A DNA stretch of 64,000 bases from Uloborus plumipes (taxonomy: Eukaryota; Arthropoda; Arachnida; Araneae; Uloboridae). The stretch lies in the NCBI GenBank assembly GCA_038373865.1, contig JAXGGA010005183.1, positions 16,519 to 80,518 of the forward strand. Reading direction: 5' to 3'. Made by a program: the position numbers and the translations under genes. This document shows, piece after piece, positions 41,581-53,215 of this stretch. The first letter of the stretch is position 1. Each line of letters opens with the position of its first letter. Under the pieces are notes generated by a model. The model saw nothing but the letters and a program-made list of their open reading frames with translations. It did no database searches and had not been told where the DNA came from.

Positions 41581-41586
41581 AATAAA
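41581..41586 (+). promoter_or_regulatory. Polyadenylation signal of paralog 2
   Basis: AATAAA lies 43 bases after the stop. Confidence 0.6.
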
Positions 41587-41881
41587 GAACATTTATGAGA
41601 GCCTAGCAAAATTATCCGATGTTACCCGGTAATAATATTGAGAAAAGAAGCCTTGCTCTTCTTGCAAATAAAAATTTAAATAAACTACCAAACCCCCACT
41701 TGGTGGGGGGGGAGGGGGAGGGAGAGAAAATAATGCATTTAAGATGAAAAGGCAAAATTAAAAATTAGAAAAATAGTAATAAAATATTTTTTTTAACCTA
41801 AAGCATTCTCATTCTTTTTTACTGATAGGGTAGCGCACTCAAATAATGTGATACTGATACACTGCTACTTAGTTATCTACT

Positions 41882-43864
41882 GGGCAATTCCATGCAAGTG
41901 TGGAAAAGCGTTGAAAAAATTAAACTCGAGTAATGTGACTGTTCTGCATATTTTTTGGTTTAAAAATGTTAGAAGTTTCTTATTTATAACAATTTTTTGT
42001 TAGGGATGTAGTTTTTTAGTTTCGGCAATACTTTGAAGTTGGTATTAGAGTATTTTATTTTCAGTGAAGCAAATGGTCAAACTTTCAACATTGATAAGTT
42101 TCGATTTTTTCCATTAGATAAATGTGACAAAGGAAGATTGTTGTTTATTACACTTTAAATTAATATTGTGAATTGATGAAACAAGTGTTTTCAATTTAAT
42201 TAAGTGATTTAATGTCAATTTCAAAAAGGCTCTGTTCTATGTAACGTAAGTTACCAAAAACATGTTAAAGTTTTTACAGCAAATAAAGAAAGGGCAATAC
42301 AATGTTAACTATGTTATATTTTCTATCTAATTGATGTGTACTAAGCAAATAACAGTACTTTTCTTTTGAATATTGTTTGTTTAATTTTTTGTGTCATAAT
42401 CAAAACGTGTAACGTAAGTTACCCAAATATGCAGATAATGTAAGTTACCTTAGTAGAACTTCAATACTTGTGTTTCGAATTAAAGTAAATTGTAAATAAA
42501 ACCCATGTGGTTAATAGAAGTAATTTATTCAATAATTCTTTTAATTGTACTGTATTTACTTAATTTAGATTACTCATATTTCTTAAAATGTCTGTTTGTT
42601 AATAAGATTACAATACACCTTTATTATAAATTACATGCTTCCTTTTGGCTGTTAAGAGATTAATTCTCTTTAAACAATATCACTGAGTTCAGAATATTTA
42701 GGAGGTAATGTACTATGAATTATTCAAAAATGACTTCTGTTATGATTTAAAGTTATCAAATATGTTTTGGAAAAAACAAATATAAAAATAGTTTATCTCT
42801 TTCAATTGAAATATATTTTGTGCTGCAGTAAAATGCCACTGAACTCTGCAGAAAAGATGCGCTGTAGAAGGGGTATGAGAAAAGTCATGTGGATATTACA
42901 GATTCATAAATAAAAGTCACTCTTGATAGTATTGAAATATGTTAGCAAAAGCAAAATGTATCAAAAATATTTTCTGAAAATCCGCACATTGACAATGACT
43001 ATTTAAGAACAAGAAATGAACAAAATGTAGTGTTTCGTTTAGTTAGTATTTTAAGGAATAAGAAGAAAAAACAGAGATAAAGCTGGTGACTGGTGTGGTG
43101 AAGTACGAAAATACATTGTATCCTTGAGTTGTGACGATTATTGAAGAAAACGAGTTTAAAGTAAAAGTAATGGCTGCTGTTGGAACCAATTAGAAATGGC
43201 CAGAAACGACAGAGGACATTTAATATAAGAGAAAACATGATTCGAAAATAGAATTACCTGAACTTGTTAATACCAGCGGCCAGTATGCATTTAAAAGTCT
43301 TATGTTTTGTAATATTTTTGATTGCTCATTGAGTTTGGTATTAAATTTCTGTAAATTTAACTCATAATTGTTAATTTTCAGTATTTTGATCTAAACTAAG
43401 CTGTAATTTTCATTCATTAATTTTTGTAATAAAGGTATGCTTATAAGTAAATATTGTAACGTAAGTTACTGTAACGTAAGTTACCCAGCTAAAAATTCCC
43501 ATAAAATTCAATTTTTAAAATAAAATTTTAAATTTATGAAAATTAATTCCTAAATATTATAAGAAACTGATAAATTATACTTCACACAAGAAAACAGCTG
43601 TAATAGAGCAGACATTTGCCTTAGGACTAATTTTCATATTACGCCATTCCCTTTTTGTGTAACGTAAGTTACTGCCTTATTTTTAACTGCTAAATTTTGT
43701 AAAATTTAAGTGCATCGAATATTTTTGCATTTTAATTTTGCTTTTGACTGTCATTTTCACTGAATGCTTTCGTACAAGGTTTTTATAACAATATTTGTCT
43801 GTACTAAGGAGCTAACTGCATAAGAGTTGGTCGAAATGTAACGTAAGTTACCGTGGAATTGCCC
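41882..43864. mobile_element. TIR element C, 4-bp target duplication TACT, with GTAACGTAAGTTAC palindromes
   Basis: The left end GGGCAATTCCATG and the right end CGTGGAATTGCCC are inverted repeats, with TACT at 41878-41881 and 43865-43868. The palindrome-like GTAACGTAAGTTAC occurs at about 42241, 42409, 43456, 43470, 43660 and 43838, and a variant (ATAATGTAAGTTACC) at about 42435. The last copy abuts the right end. The interior is AT-rich with no recognisable transposase. This is the cleanest member of the three-element group. Confidence 0.75.
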
Positions 43865-43869
43865 TACTA

Positions 43870-44860
43870 TGTAACTATGCTAGTTATCAAGCTCAAGCTC
43901 ATTATCCGTTACACAATTGGAATTTAAACAGCGCGAGGCAAAAGCAGGAGAGGAAAACTAAAACTTTATTTTTGTATTATCTTTTTATTAGCAAAAATTT
44001 CAATTTTGTTTCAGAGCGAACGTTTTTGTATCAGTAAAAATGCCAATTTTGTATCAAAAAATCAGTTTTGTATTAGTGGAGATACCAATTTAATATCAAA
44101 AAGGTCAATTTTGTGTTACGACACAATTTAAAGCAAATACAAATAATAATAATAATCATAAATAAATAAATAAATGACAAAAAAAATAGATCTTAAAAAG
44201 ATAAAATTAAAAGTTTGTTGCTAAAAGTAAATAAAAAAATTTTAAAACCCAGTTCAGTAACTGTATAGTCACTTATAACATTTGAGAGAAAAGATTTTTG
44301 AAAAGTGTACAATTAATCATAATACATATTTATCTTAAATTACATGTATCACAACTTTTATTACAAACAATTATTGCATTTTAATTAAAACATTGCATGA
44401 TAGCGACAACTAGCATTTAAATAACAAAAAGTGCTTGTAATGTATTTATGACATTTAAAACTTTTTAGAAAACAGATAAAACTTTTAAAGAACATGTTTA
44501 CAAGTAAAAAAAATTGTTTCTAATTATTAGAAAAAACTGAGAGAGAAAGAGAGACCTTATAAAGATGGGAAAGTTCCTAAGTAAAAAGAAACTCTTGTAG
44601 AAGAAAAATCTCTTTTGGAATTATCTAGCTGTTTAAGTTTAAAAAAGTTTTTTAGCACAAAAATTTGGAATGAAAAAAGAAAAAAAAAAAAAACATTTCT
44701 TTTCTGGAGCAACATCTCATTAGCTTATAGCATTTAGCTTTTAAAATGACATAAGACTTGAAAATGTGTATGAAATATGTCTTCCCTATTTTATCGAATT
44801 TTCGCTAAGAATAAGAATAGGAAAAGAACGAAATAGAATTTTCGAAAAAACGCTTTATAG
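43870..44860. other. Intergenic AT-rich spacer
   Basis: A loose repeat of phrases ending TCAATTTTGT and TACCAATTT lies at about 43995-44120. No gene is visible. Confidence 0.4.
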
Positions 44861-44864
44861 TACA

Positions 44865-44985
44865 TAACCCCATGCTACAAACTAATTTTGTGCCAAATTT
44901 CATGAAAATCGACCGAACAGTTTTGGCGCTACGCGCGTAATAGACAGACAGACCCACCTTCAGCTTTATTATTAGTAGAAATTAA
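44865..44985 (-). repeat. Helitron-like 5' end fragment
   Basis: On the minus strand the sequence runs TACTAATAATAAAGCTGAAG, then GTCTGTCTGTC, GGTCGATTTTCATGAAATTT and GGCACAAA. This order is common at the start of arthropod Helitron-type elements. No matching 3' end was found nearby. Confidence 0.35.
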
Positions 44986-45394
44986 TAATTCTTAATTTTA
45001 TTTAAAAACTGAGATAATCATCAAAGTAAAAAATAAAATAAGTCAAATTAGAGTAGCACTGAATAAAAGAACTTCCATTTTCCGAAATAATTGAAGAATT
45101 TAGAAAATGCAAAACTGTTAAAACTTAAAACCCAGCACACAATTTTCGGTGAATAGGAGAAATATGAAGAATTACACCCCCCCCCCCATGCGTTTCTTAT
45201 ATGCTCTTTTTGACTTCACAAAAGATGAATGTAAAAATACCTTTTATCTTTTGGTTGTGAACGTTTTTGGATAATAAACTCGCTTTTTTGGCGAGAGAGA
45301 AGCCAAATTTGGCCCTTTTCTATCAGGATGTATCCAACATTGAAAAATTGGTGCAGTTGGCCTCAGATTTTCCACCCCAGCAAAAGAAACTAAT

Positions 45395-45480
45395 AAATCC
45401 CTACTTATAATAAGGGAAAATTTGTTCCCTTTGTATGTCTGTGGTGTTTACAGTCTACGATGAATCCATAGCACTTACAG
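45395..45480 (+). repeat. Possible Helitron-like 5' end
   Basis: TCCCTACTTATAATAAGGGA followed by TTTGTATGTCTG has the look of a Helitron start after an A. The partner end was not identified. Confidence 0.3.
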
Positions 45481-45794
45481 CAATGAAATAAAAAGCCTGA
45501 AATTAAAAAAAGTACGCAACTCGAAGTGTTTATTTTCTTCTTATTCTTTTTTTTTTACAATTTTAGATTTAGGCTTGGTTATCTATTTACACAAAAAAAG
45601 ATTTTTTATCGAAAAAAACGCTTCAAACCGCATTTCTTTCATAAGTTTTATGAATTTTTGAAACGACGTTTCAAAACACGATTTTACCGAAAATGCTTAT
45701 TTTTAAACTTTTAAGTGGGAAGCTAAAAAATCTTATAAAAAGACTAAAATTTTGATATTCTCCGGACAAATGACGCTTTTGGTTTTTTTTTTTT

Positions 45795-45895
45795 TTTTTG
45801 CGAAGAAACGCAATGGCGCGAAACGATTACTTGAAACAGTGGCGCATGACGATTGCGTGACGTAGTGACGCACGACGATTACGTTGCACAGGGAC
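45795..45895 (+). repeat. Short GC-richer tandem-like repeat
   Basis: Units of roughly 30 bases around (A/G)TGGCGC(A/G)..ACGATTRC(G/T)T recur about three times, forming a small CpG-rich island in AT-rich DNA. Confidence 0.5.
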
Positions 45896-45899
45896 ATCA

Positions 45900-47640
45900 A
45901 CGGAATTTCGATTCTGTATTTGAGAAATAATTAGTAATTCTATTATCCATCCCCATTATTTGAAAATCATACATTTTTTTCTATTTTCAAGGATAATTTT
46001 TATCAATTTAGTTATTTTTGTTTGAAGAGACTAAAAATAAAAAATATATTTAGTCTTTTCTTCAAACATCTTTAGTTTCAAGTGTTTTTTTTTTTAAATT
46101 CCCATTTTAAATGAAGGAAACTTCATTTACTTAGCAAACAAATTGTGTGTTTATGACGTTGTGTTTAGAAAAGCGGATTCGTTCCTTCATGGTACGGACA
46201 GAGATGAAAAAAAGCTAAGATTTTTCTTCTTTGTAAAATACTCTTTAGATTGGTAAACACAGAGGGATGATTCTTGATGATGAGTATGAATTTTGATAAA
46301 CACGGAAGAAGGAAAAATTGTACATGACAAAATGTTTTCTTTTAGCTATTAATTACAGAAGTAGATATAGATGGATAACTATAGTGAGGCAAGGATATTT
46401 AAAGAGATTAATACGGAGATAGATAGTTACATAGAAACATAGATAGGTGTGAAAATAACAAGGTGCAGCAGAAATAACTCACACATTTTAACTGCGAATA
46501 ATAAGGCAACAATAAAAGCATATTTAAAAAAATACACTTAAACAATAATGCCTCTAATTTATGTTACGTACCCTTAATCACTTTGTTTTGAAAATTAAAT
46601 CGACCAAATGCCCTCTTTCATATCCTATACATTTATGAAGCTTCTCCATAGGAGCTCTGGATTACCTTCTCATTGAATTCAGGTAATATTGCTGCTATTT
46701 CTAGCCGGATAATATAGCTTTCAGTTCTTGCAATGCTATTGCCTTATGTTGGGACAATTCAGCTTGCAAATACTACAGAGAACGAAATCACAAGGAGCGA
46801 GATTAACGAAACATGCTGGTCATGAAATGTCCCCTCCTAATGATTGGGAGCACAGAAAGCAATTGAAACATCGTTATTCCAAAATCAGAAATATCAGAAC
46901 ACACAGTGACATAATGGCTATGAAGAGGTCACTCATGTTTCAGTAGAAGACTGTTTTCGACCCAGTACAGGAAATGTTTTATTGTTTCAGTCAATCGATA
47001 AAAGTTTTTTTTTTCACTCGACAGCACTGTGGATTTTGTTCAGGGATACACTAATGTAAACTCCAATCTGCGACTGCAGCTAAAATGGCAGACCAAACTT
47101 TACTCAAGGCCATAATAATAATTAGCTACTGAGAAACTGAGGCGGTAAATAGGAGTAGTTTCTGACGCATCCTCCTGTTTATCCGTGGCTTATATAAAAA
47201 AGAATCATCTAAATTTTAGTAAAATTTAGATTTATTATTATTTTAATTTTTAGTAAAAATATGTACACGAAGCAGTAAATTTTTTGGTGACAACAAATCG
47301 GTTTCGGTGTCAACAAAGTTTTAGCAGAGGTAGATACTAACAAAAGCTTTACCTTCTACAGCAAAACAAGAATCACAACGTTGAGATGAATTATTTAACA
47401 TACTTTTCTGCAGAAAATTCAGTGACAGAAAAAAAAAACGTTTCAGAGTAGATGACAATCTCATTTCTGCTTGTGGTATTAGGACAATTTTATAGTTCTA
47501 TAATAGAATCTTTGCAAAATTTGTGGTCAAAATGTCCTCGTAGTACAAATTGATAGAACAAGACTGTATTGAGACACAACAGCATTAAACTACTTTCCAC
47601 ATCAAAAAAGATATTAAGTGTTATAATAATTATTTATCGA
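45900..47640. other. Intergenic DNA downstream of the minus-strand gene
   Basis: A block at about 46600-46950 of more even base composition could be a decayed transposon. Its minus-strand translation loosely resembles the tail of a Tc/mariner transposase, but not enough to call. No gene is visible. The 3' untranslated end of the minus-strand gene must lie in the upper part. Confidence 0.35.
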
Positions 47641-47650
47641 ACGATATGGA

Positions 47651-48638
47651 TTAAAAAGCAGACGGCAAAACAACGCAAGGTGAGACAACAATAAATGCTC
47701 CGCTGTTAGCTTTCTGAGCAGGATTCCTTTCAGTACTATCATCACTTTTTGTAGTATTAAGTGCAGTACGTGCTTCCAGAATCTTTCGTTTGCTTTCCTC
47801 AATAGAAATAAGTTCATCTATCGTAACTTTCTTCTCTTTAAGAGGAAAAAGTTTACCAAGATCCAAACTCCTTATAAATGATTCTTTTTGGTTAAATGAA
47901 TCTTCATTTTGATGTTCTACATTTTCGTCAGTGATTGATTTTCCTGATGAACGTTTTACATCAATCCTGATGGAGACATCAGAAGATGGATTATCATCAC
48001 CTTGCTCTGAATCATCAACATTTATTTCACTCAACTCTTCACTCCCTGCTTCACTATTATCAAATGATATTTCGCTTACCTGTGTTATTATACTATTATG
48101 ATTGCAATGCCATGCACTTTTCGTGCATTTGTTTTTGTAAGAGGGTGACGGTGAACCGGCTTGCTTACTTGAACTTTTTCTAAAAGAAATACTTGGTAAA
48201 TTATATACTTCAAAATTCTCTGTGCTAACGGTAGATAATTGATTTCCAAAAGCAAAAGGTATAGTTGAATACGGTACAGAACTTGTTAAAATAGTTGCCG
48301 TAGAAGTATTTTTACCAGAAATCTTTTGTTCCACATTTTGTTCTTCTTGTTGGCAGTCGTTACTTAAGTTTTGGGAATACGATATCAAGTTCGTTTTATT
48401 CTCAGTAGAAACAAATTCTAGATGAGAGTTATTTTCGAAAGAATAATTTACTTTAGTCGTTTTAAGTTCTTCAGAATTTTTTTCCGACATAAATGGTGGC
48501 ATCAACCTGCTAGAGGCATTGAAGAGATTTTTCAACTCTTCAACGATGGATAACATATTATTAAGCTTCTGGTTAGAGCTCTCTGTTGGCTGGTTGTTCT
48601 GATTTTGTCGAACTGGTATTTGAATAGAAGGATGAACT
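47651..48638 (-). CDS. Unknown 465-aa protein, coding exon 3
   Basis: The exon is 988 nt including the TAA stop, acceptor TTTATTTTGACAG. It encodes residues 137-465 without interruption, from a Gln/Asn-rich start to the hydrophobic end FIVVSPCVVLPSAF. Confidence 0.8.
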
Positions 48639-51152
48639 CTGTCAAAATAAAATTCAAAAGTTTAATCAAGCTAAAATAAATAAATACACAGAATCTATAC
48701 AAAAATAGGCCATTAACAAGAATGAAATTGAACTTTAAAACATAATGTACCAGCATCAAATGCGATAATGACCATACCAATTATGAAAGAAATTACCAAG
48801 TTCGTGTAAAAAAATACCCAAACTTTATAAAAGGATTTTTAATATTATTCTACAGATGATAGGGTTGACCGACCAATTAAAACGCAATTTGATTTTCCAT
48901 GCTTCATAAAATCGTTCAAAACTCACTTGGCACATGAGAATAAAAGCATTTTAACTGATATAAAGTGGAGTCTCGATAACTCGAAGCCTTATAACTTGAA
49001 TATTCCATTATCTTGACCTTTTCATTGGGTTCCAAACTCTTGAGAAGACTGGGAATTCCTATAACTCGAACTACGAATAACTCGAAGCTTTTAGGGCGAC
49101 CCTTGGAACTTCGAATTATTGAAACTCCACTGTTTTTTTTTTTTTTTTTAAATTGGTAGAAGTTTTACCGGTCTGAGTGGGATTTTTAATGGGATTGAAA
49201 CAAAAAGAGGTGCAACAACCACTCCCATCCAGTGAAGGAGCACTCCCAACCACTGGACAAGCACAGCATTTTCTAGCCGTTTCTCTTTTTGGAAATGTAT
49301 AGAAGCAAGTTGGTACTGCCAGTTCATAGAAGATAAAACTATTGAAACATTATTTGAAAAATCGTATGAACTATTCATTCATCGGTCTTGTCTACTCCGC
49401 TATTTATAAATAATTCAATCTTTTATAAGCAACATATTAAACAAATGTTTCGAAGAATTTTGAATCTGCGTAACTTAACCAAAGCTAACTTAAAAAGAGA
49501 TGAACTTACAGAGATTTCCAGAACCCATCTTCCATTTTCCAGTACTTGAGATTTGCTTTGCTCTTAATAGGTTTTTGTATCCTGTTTTCACAGCAATTTT
49601 CTAGAACATCATTCACAGGTTGCATTATGCCTTTAATGTCATTTGCAACTTGATTCAATTTTTCGGTGATCTCTTTAATCGTAGCAGATGTTAAATGGAT
49701 GAAATCATCATTTGTTTGCACGCTTTGATCCTTCTTGTATAATGGCGAAGAATTTCTTATGTTACTCAGACAATCCTCCAAATTTTCTTCAATAAAAAAA
49801 ACAGAGTCAGAAATTCAAGAGTAAAACAATGCGAAAGTATTAGCTTAACTTACCACGATCAGATCATTAATCCGAATCATAGTCTTTTTCTCTAAGCGAT
49901 CAAGATTGCTCAATGATTTCACTGTGCTATATCCTTTTATTCGCATTGTGATTGGTAGATAACGGATCCCATGGTACATTGGCATTACTAGAAGATTATT
50001 TTCAAAAATCGCATTTCAGGAAATAAATATTGCGTGTTACAAGTTTACAAGCTCTTATGTTCGAACGGGATGATTTTTTCTTTTATTCTTTTTTTTTTTT
50101 TGTTTTATCTTAAATACTACAGTTTAAGTACAATCACATCCTTTGCTTTGGTAAGCTGTAAGAAAATTTTTAAGAGAACACAAAGATATTCAGTCCTATC
50201 TGTCATGCTTTGATTAGTTGGTTTTTTTTTTTTTTTGCTTTTTAAAAAATAATTTTTTCACGGCCCATTAAAAAAAGAGCTATATTACTTAGAAGAATTT
50301 AACGTAAAAAAATACGTTAATATTTCAGCTGCTTCTTAATATAAGACCAGTGGAATTATAACACTTATTATACCAAAAGTTAAGTTTCTTCTTTCTTCAG
50401 TATCAAAGAAATCCGTGGCCAGGGAAAGAAGCGAGCTGCTGCATCGCTTTGACTGTGGGAAAGTGATATCCGGTCAGGAATTTTTTCAGGTGCAAGAACA
50501 GCAGGAAGTCGCTGAGAACGAGATCGGAACTGTAGGGTGGATGGTCAAGCACCTTATAACGAATCTTCTGTAAGTTTATTTTATTTTCTTGTTTTATAAA
50601 TTTATTTATTTTTTGGATCTCGCGTTGTATGGGCGGACAAGGTTACTTGCCTCCATGCCAAGGCGGCCGCGACACTTATATTGGCCTACAAAAACATATT
50701 CCGCAATTTGACAAGAGGTTATAATTCCGGTGATTCTTACATTGAGAAGTAAACTAATTCGTTGCTATGCTTTTTGCAACAAATCTTTCCGGGTAGTTAT
50801 TTTCTGCTCCTTTTAATGGGCCGTGGGTACCTTTCCTTAATGGTATCTTTCCAGTGACAAAATGTTTTGAAATATATGATGCATTAAAAATACTTAGAAT
50901 ATAAAGTAAATGCATTTTCTGTACCATTTATGTCTAAAGAAACAACATATCTTTTGAATGTTTTTATAAAATCTACTATCAGTTAATTTTTATATTTTAT
51001 TCATTTTTTTCCAACTTACCACAAACACTTTCATGAATGGAATTTTCAGCGGAACATGAATCTTTGTCCATGCCTTCAAGACTTTCATCAGAAGAAGCTG
51101 AGTGCATGTTTGAAGGCCACGTTTTGGGTGACAAATCAGAATAATCGTCCAT
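47651..51152 (-). CDS. Unrecognised Ser/Glu-rich 465-aa protein, three coding exons
   Basis: Exons 51152-51020, 49786-49510 and 48638-47651 join in frame (1398 nt, 465 aa plus stop). Splice sites are GT-AG with phases 1 and 2. The start MDDYSDLSPKTWPSNMHSAS has no in-frame alternative. Residues 1-44 are acidic and serine-rich. Residues about 75-115 form a predicted amphipathic helical stretch (TIKEITEKLNQVANDIKGIM). Residues 123-136 contain the aromatic segment LKYWKMEDGFWKSL. The long last exon is low-complexity Ser/Asn/Glu with an acidic patch (SEELSEINVDDSEQGDD) and a charged helix (KKVTIDELISIEESKRKILE) near the end. No signal peptide, membrane segment or known domain is seen. The composition suggests an intrinsically disordered nuclear or cytoskeletal protein, but that is a guess. 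The structure is well supported; the function is unknown. Confidence 0.75.
48964..49131. mobile_element. pogo/Tc1-type MITE in an intron
   Basis: AGTGGAGTCTCGATAACTCG at the left and, in complement, AGTGGAGTTTCAATAATTCG at the right are inverted ends around repeated TAACTCGAA words. It lies in the last intron of the minus-strand gene. Confidence 0.7.
49510..49786 (-). CDS. Unknown 465-aa protein, coding exon 2
   Basis: The exon is 277 nt, acceptor TTTTTTTTATTGAAG and donor AATCTCT|GTAAGT. It contains ENLEDCLSNIRNSSPLYKKD and the aromatic KYWKMEDGFW segment. Confidence 0.75.
50401..50570 (-). pseudogene. mariner transposase fragment
   Basis: The minus-strand frame reads KVLDHPPYSSDLVLSDFLLF followed by LHLKKFLTG. 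This matches the C-terminal catalytic block HPPYSPDLAPSDxxLF..LK of mariner transposases, including the last catalytic Asp. Only about 57 codons remain, without visible terminal repeats. It lies in the first intron of the minus-strand gene in the same orientation. Confidence 0.8.
51020..51152 (-). CDS. Unknown 465-aa protein, coding exon 1
   Basis: The exon is 133 nt, start ATG at 51152, donor TTTGTG|GTAAGT. It encodes 44 residues plus one base. Confidence 0.7.
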
Positions 51153-51279
51153 TATTCAATATTCCTAACAAATTGTAGCTTAAGTTTTCTAAAAAAATAA
51201 ATAAATTCATTTATCTCCTTAGTAAGTTTCAGGTGTTCTCCATTAATACAAATAAATTCATTTATTAGAGTTTTTAAAA

Positions 51280-51452
51280 TACTATCGGCCCCGCTTAAAC
51301 GAACACTGTCGGTTCCGAGAAATATTATTCGATTAAGCCGGGATCTTTAACATTACTTCTATGGCATGGGAAATATTCGGTTCCTTGATATTCTATTCGT
51401 ATAAGCGGGGTATTCGTTTATCCGTTACCAGATTAAGTGGAGACGACAGTAA
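51280..51452. mobile_element. Small MITE with ACTGTCGNCCCC-type ends
   Basis: The left end TACTATCGGCCCCGCTTAAA and the right end, complement TTACTGTCGTCTCCACTTAA, form imperfect inverted repeats. The interior repeats AAGC(C/G)GGG words. The stretch at 57775-57950 (TACTGTCAGCCCCTCTTAAT) is a relative. Confidence 0.6.
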
Positions 51453-51617
51453 TAAAGACAGCAACTTATATCAAAGGTATCTAGATTATGCTGTTTCAAT
51501 TGGGGACAACAGAGCTTCAGTTCGCACATGACTCAGTATATATCCTTCCAATTATCAATTTGGGGGATCAGTGTGGTCAATTCTCCCCCAAACTAAAAAC
51601 TAAATTCATTTGTTGAT

Positions 51618-51772
51618 TTATATATGTGTTTTTCCAAAGGATCCAAACACAATGCAATTTCATCGGAAAACATAAAAAACCACGCCCACTAACATGTAAA
51701 TACATTGATTTCTCAAAGCAGGGGGGGGGGACAATTGACCCCACCTGCCCCTCTAAATGACGGGCCTAGTGT
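51618..51772. mobile_element. hAT-like fragment sharing a body with 59631-59765
   Basis: ACCACGCCCACTAACATGTA and ATACATTGATTTCTCAAAGC match 59720-59760. The end AAATGACGGGCCT is the complement of the AGGGCCGTCATTT end at 59632. The two copies show opposite ends of one element. Confidence 0.5.
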
Positions 51773-52462
51773 TTTGCTGTTTTTTTTCCTTTTAAATGAA
51801 TTGTGTTTTAACCCTTTGCCCTTCTCTCCTCACTGGAAAAACAAGAAATGGTATGCATATAATTTCCTCTTACTGATGCATGTTTGTCAATGCGAATTGG
51901 GAGAAGAAATCGTTTTGGAAAGTAAAATGCGATCTCGATTACAGTATGTTTACGAGTTTATTTTCTGCCATTCTTTATGGAGTAGTTTTCAAAAATATAA
52001 CCAACGCATAAAATAACTTTAAATTTTCAAAAGCGTTTACCGCTTCCCTAAAAAAAATTTTTGGAAAAAGTTTGAAAAAATAATCCCTTTTTTGAATTTG
52101 ATTTTTAATTCAAGGAAATTGAACAAACAAAGTATGTTGGTTTCAAGTTGAATTTTTAATTTTTTATAAGTGTAAAATTGTTTAGTTTCACCCGAGTTTT
52201 CTCGGGATAATAATTAGCTGCAACCCATACGAGTCCGAGATAACTTGAGATAATCAGGTAATCGGTTAATTGAGAAATTTCCTATTTGATCTGAGCGAAA
52301 TAAGTTGGAAAAGTCAGGGCAGAACGAGAACGGGACTCATAAAACTGATTGATTGCGCATGGCTTTGCATAGAAAATCGTCAGAATTCTTTTAGACTTTG
52401 TAAGTGAATAAAAGCAGGTGAGCTGTAAAAGAATTCACCATTTATTGCAACTTCGATGTGAC

Positions 52463-52734
52463 CAGGGGCGGATACAAGGGAGAGGCGATGGGGGCGATCG
52501 CCCCTCCCTTGAGGGACTCTCCACATGTAAATTTTTAATATTGAAGCTCAAAAAACTTAATTTTAGAGGAGTTTTAATGATGTTGAAAGAAGGAAATTTC
52601 GCTTTTCCTCGGAAATGTTTCGAAATTGAAGTCCGAAACTTTTGCGATCAATATTTACAAACCAGTATACATAGTGAAAGTAAGTAATAAAAGTCAACCG
52701 CCCTTCCCTTGAGCAACTTCTGGATCCGCCCTTG
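52463..52734. mobile_element. hAT MITE with perfect 8-bp target duplication
   Basis: CAGGGGCGGATACAAG at the left and GGATCCGCCCTTG at the right form inverted ends. GATGTGAC flanks both sides exactly (52455-52462 and 52735-52742). hAT elements duplicate 8 bp and often start CAGGGGCGGA. It is non-coding. Confidence 0.9.
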
Positions 52735-52956
52735 GATGTGACTTTTGAAACTGCTGAAAAGTTTCCAGTTGAACACTTGACGCCACAGCAGCATGTACGA
52801 TAGGCGTTACAACTCAAATTGAAACTACGGCAAGACTAATTTAAAATTCACTTTCTTCATTCATCACAGATCAGCCAAGTATAACTTGGACAGAATACAT
52901 ATCTTTACGTTTCCATCTCATGTAAAAATTTCAAGGTCTAATTCAGTATTTAAAAT

Positions 52957-52979
52957 AAAAAAAAAAAAAAAAAAAAAAA
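52957..52979 (+). repeat. Poly(A) run
   Basis: A run of 22-23 A residues follows TTTAAAATAA. A retroposon tail is possible but no body or target duplication was found. Confidence 0.8.
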
Positions 52980-53135
52980 GATTTTCTTTTCTTTCTTTCT
53001 TACCTTTTTAAAATTTGGAGATTGTTTCCAGTCAATGTAGATGTGCCATTGAGAAATGGCTATTTTTAGCCTACTTTCCCGTTAAAAATAAAAAAAAGAC
53101 GAAAAAAGTATTAAAAGTAGCTTAATGCATCTAAA

Positions 53136-53215
53136 AAATATCGCCAAATCCAAAAAAAAAATCGCCAAGTTAAAAAAAATATCGCCAAGTCCAAAAAATA
53201 TCGCCAAGTTAAAAA
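53136..53215 (+). repeat. Tandem ATCGCCAAGT-plus-A-run repeat
   Basis: ATCGCCAA(A/G)T followed by a short A-rich spacer occurs four times with an 18-22 base period. The word CGCCAAGT is also the core of the box cluster in the CGCCAA family at 31, 32 and 55 kb. Confidence 0.8.

Noticed and set aside
46600..46950. Tc/mariner transposase tail on the minus strand
   Set aside because: Only a loose resemblance with stops in frame; not enough conserved residues to call.
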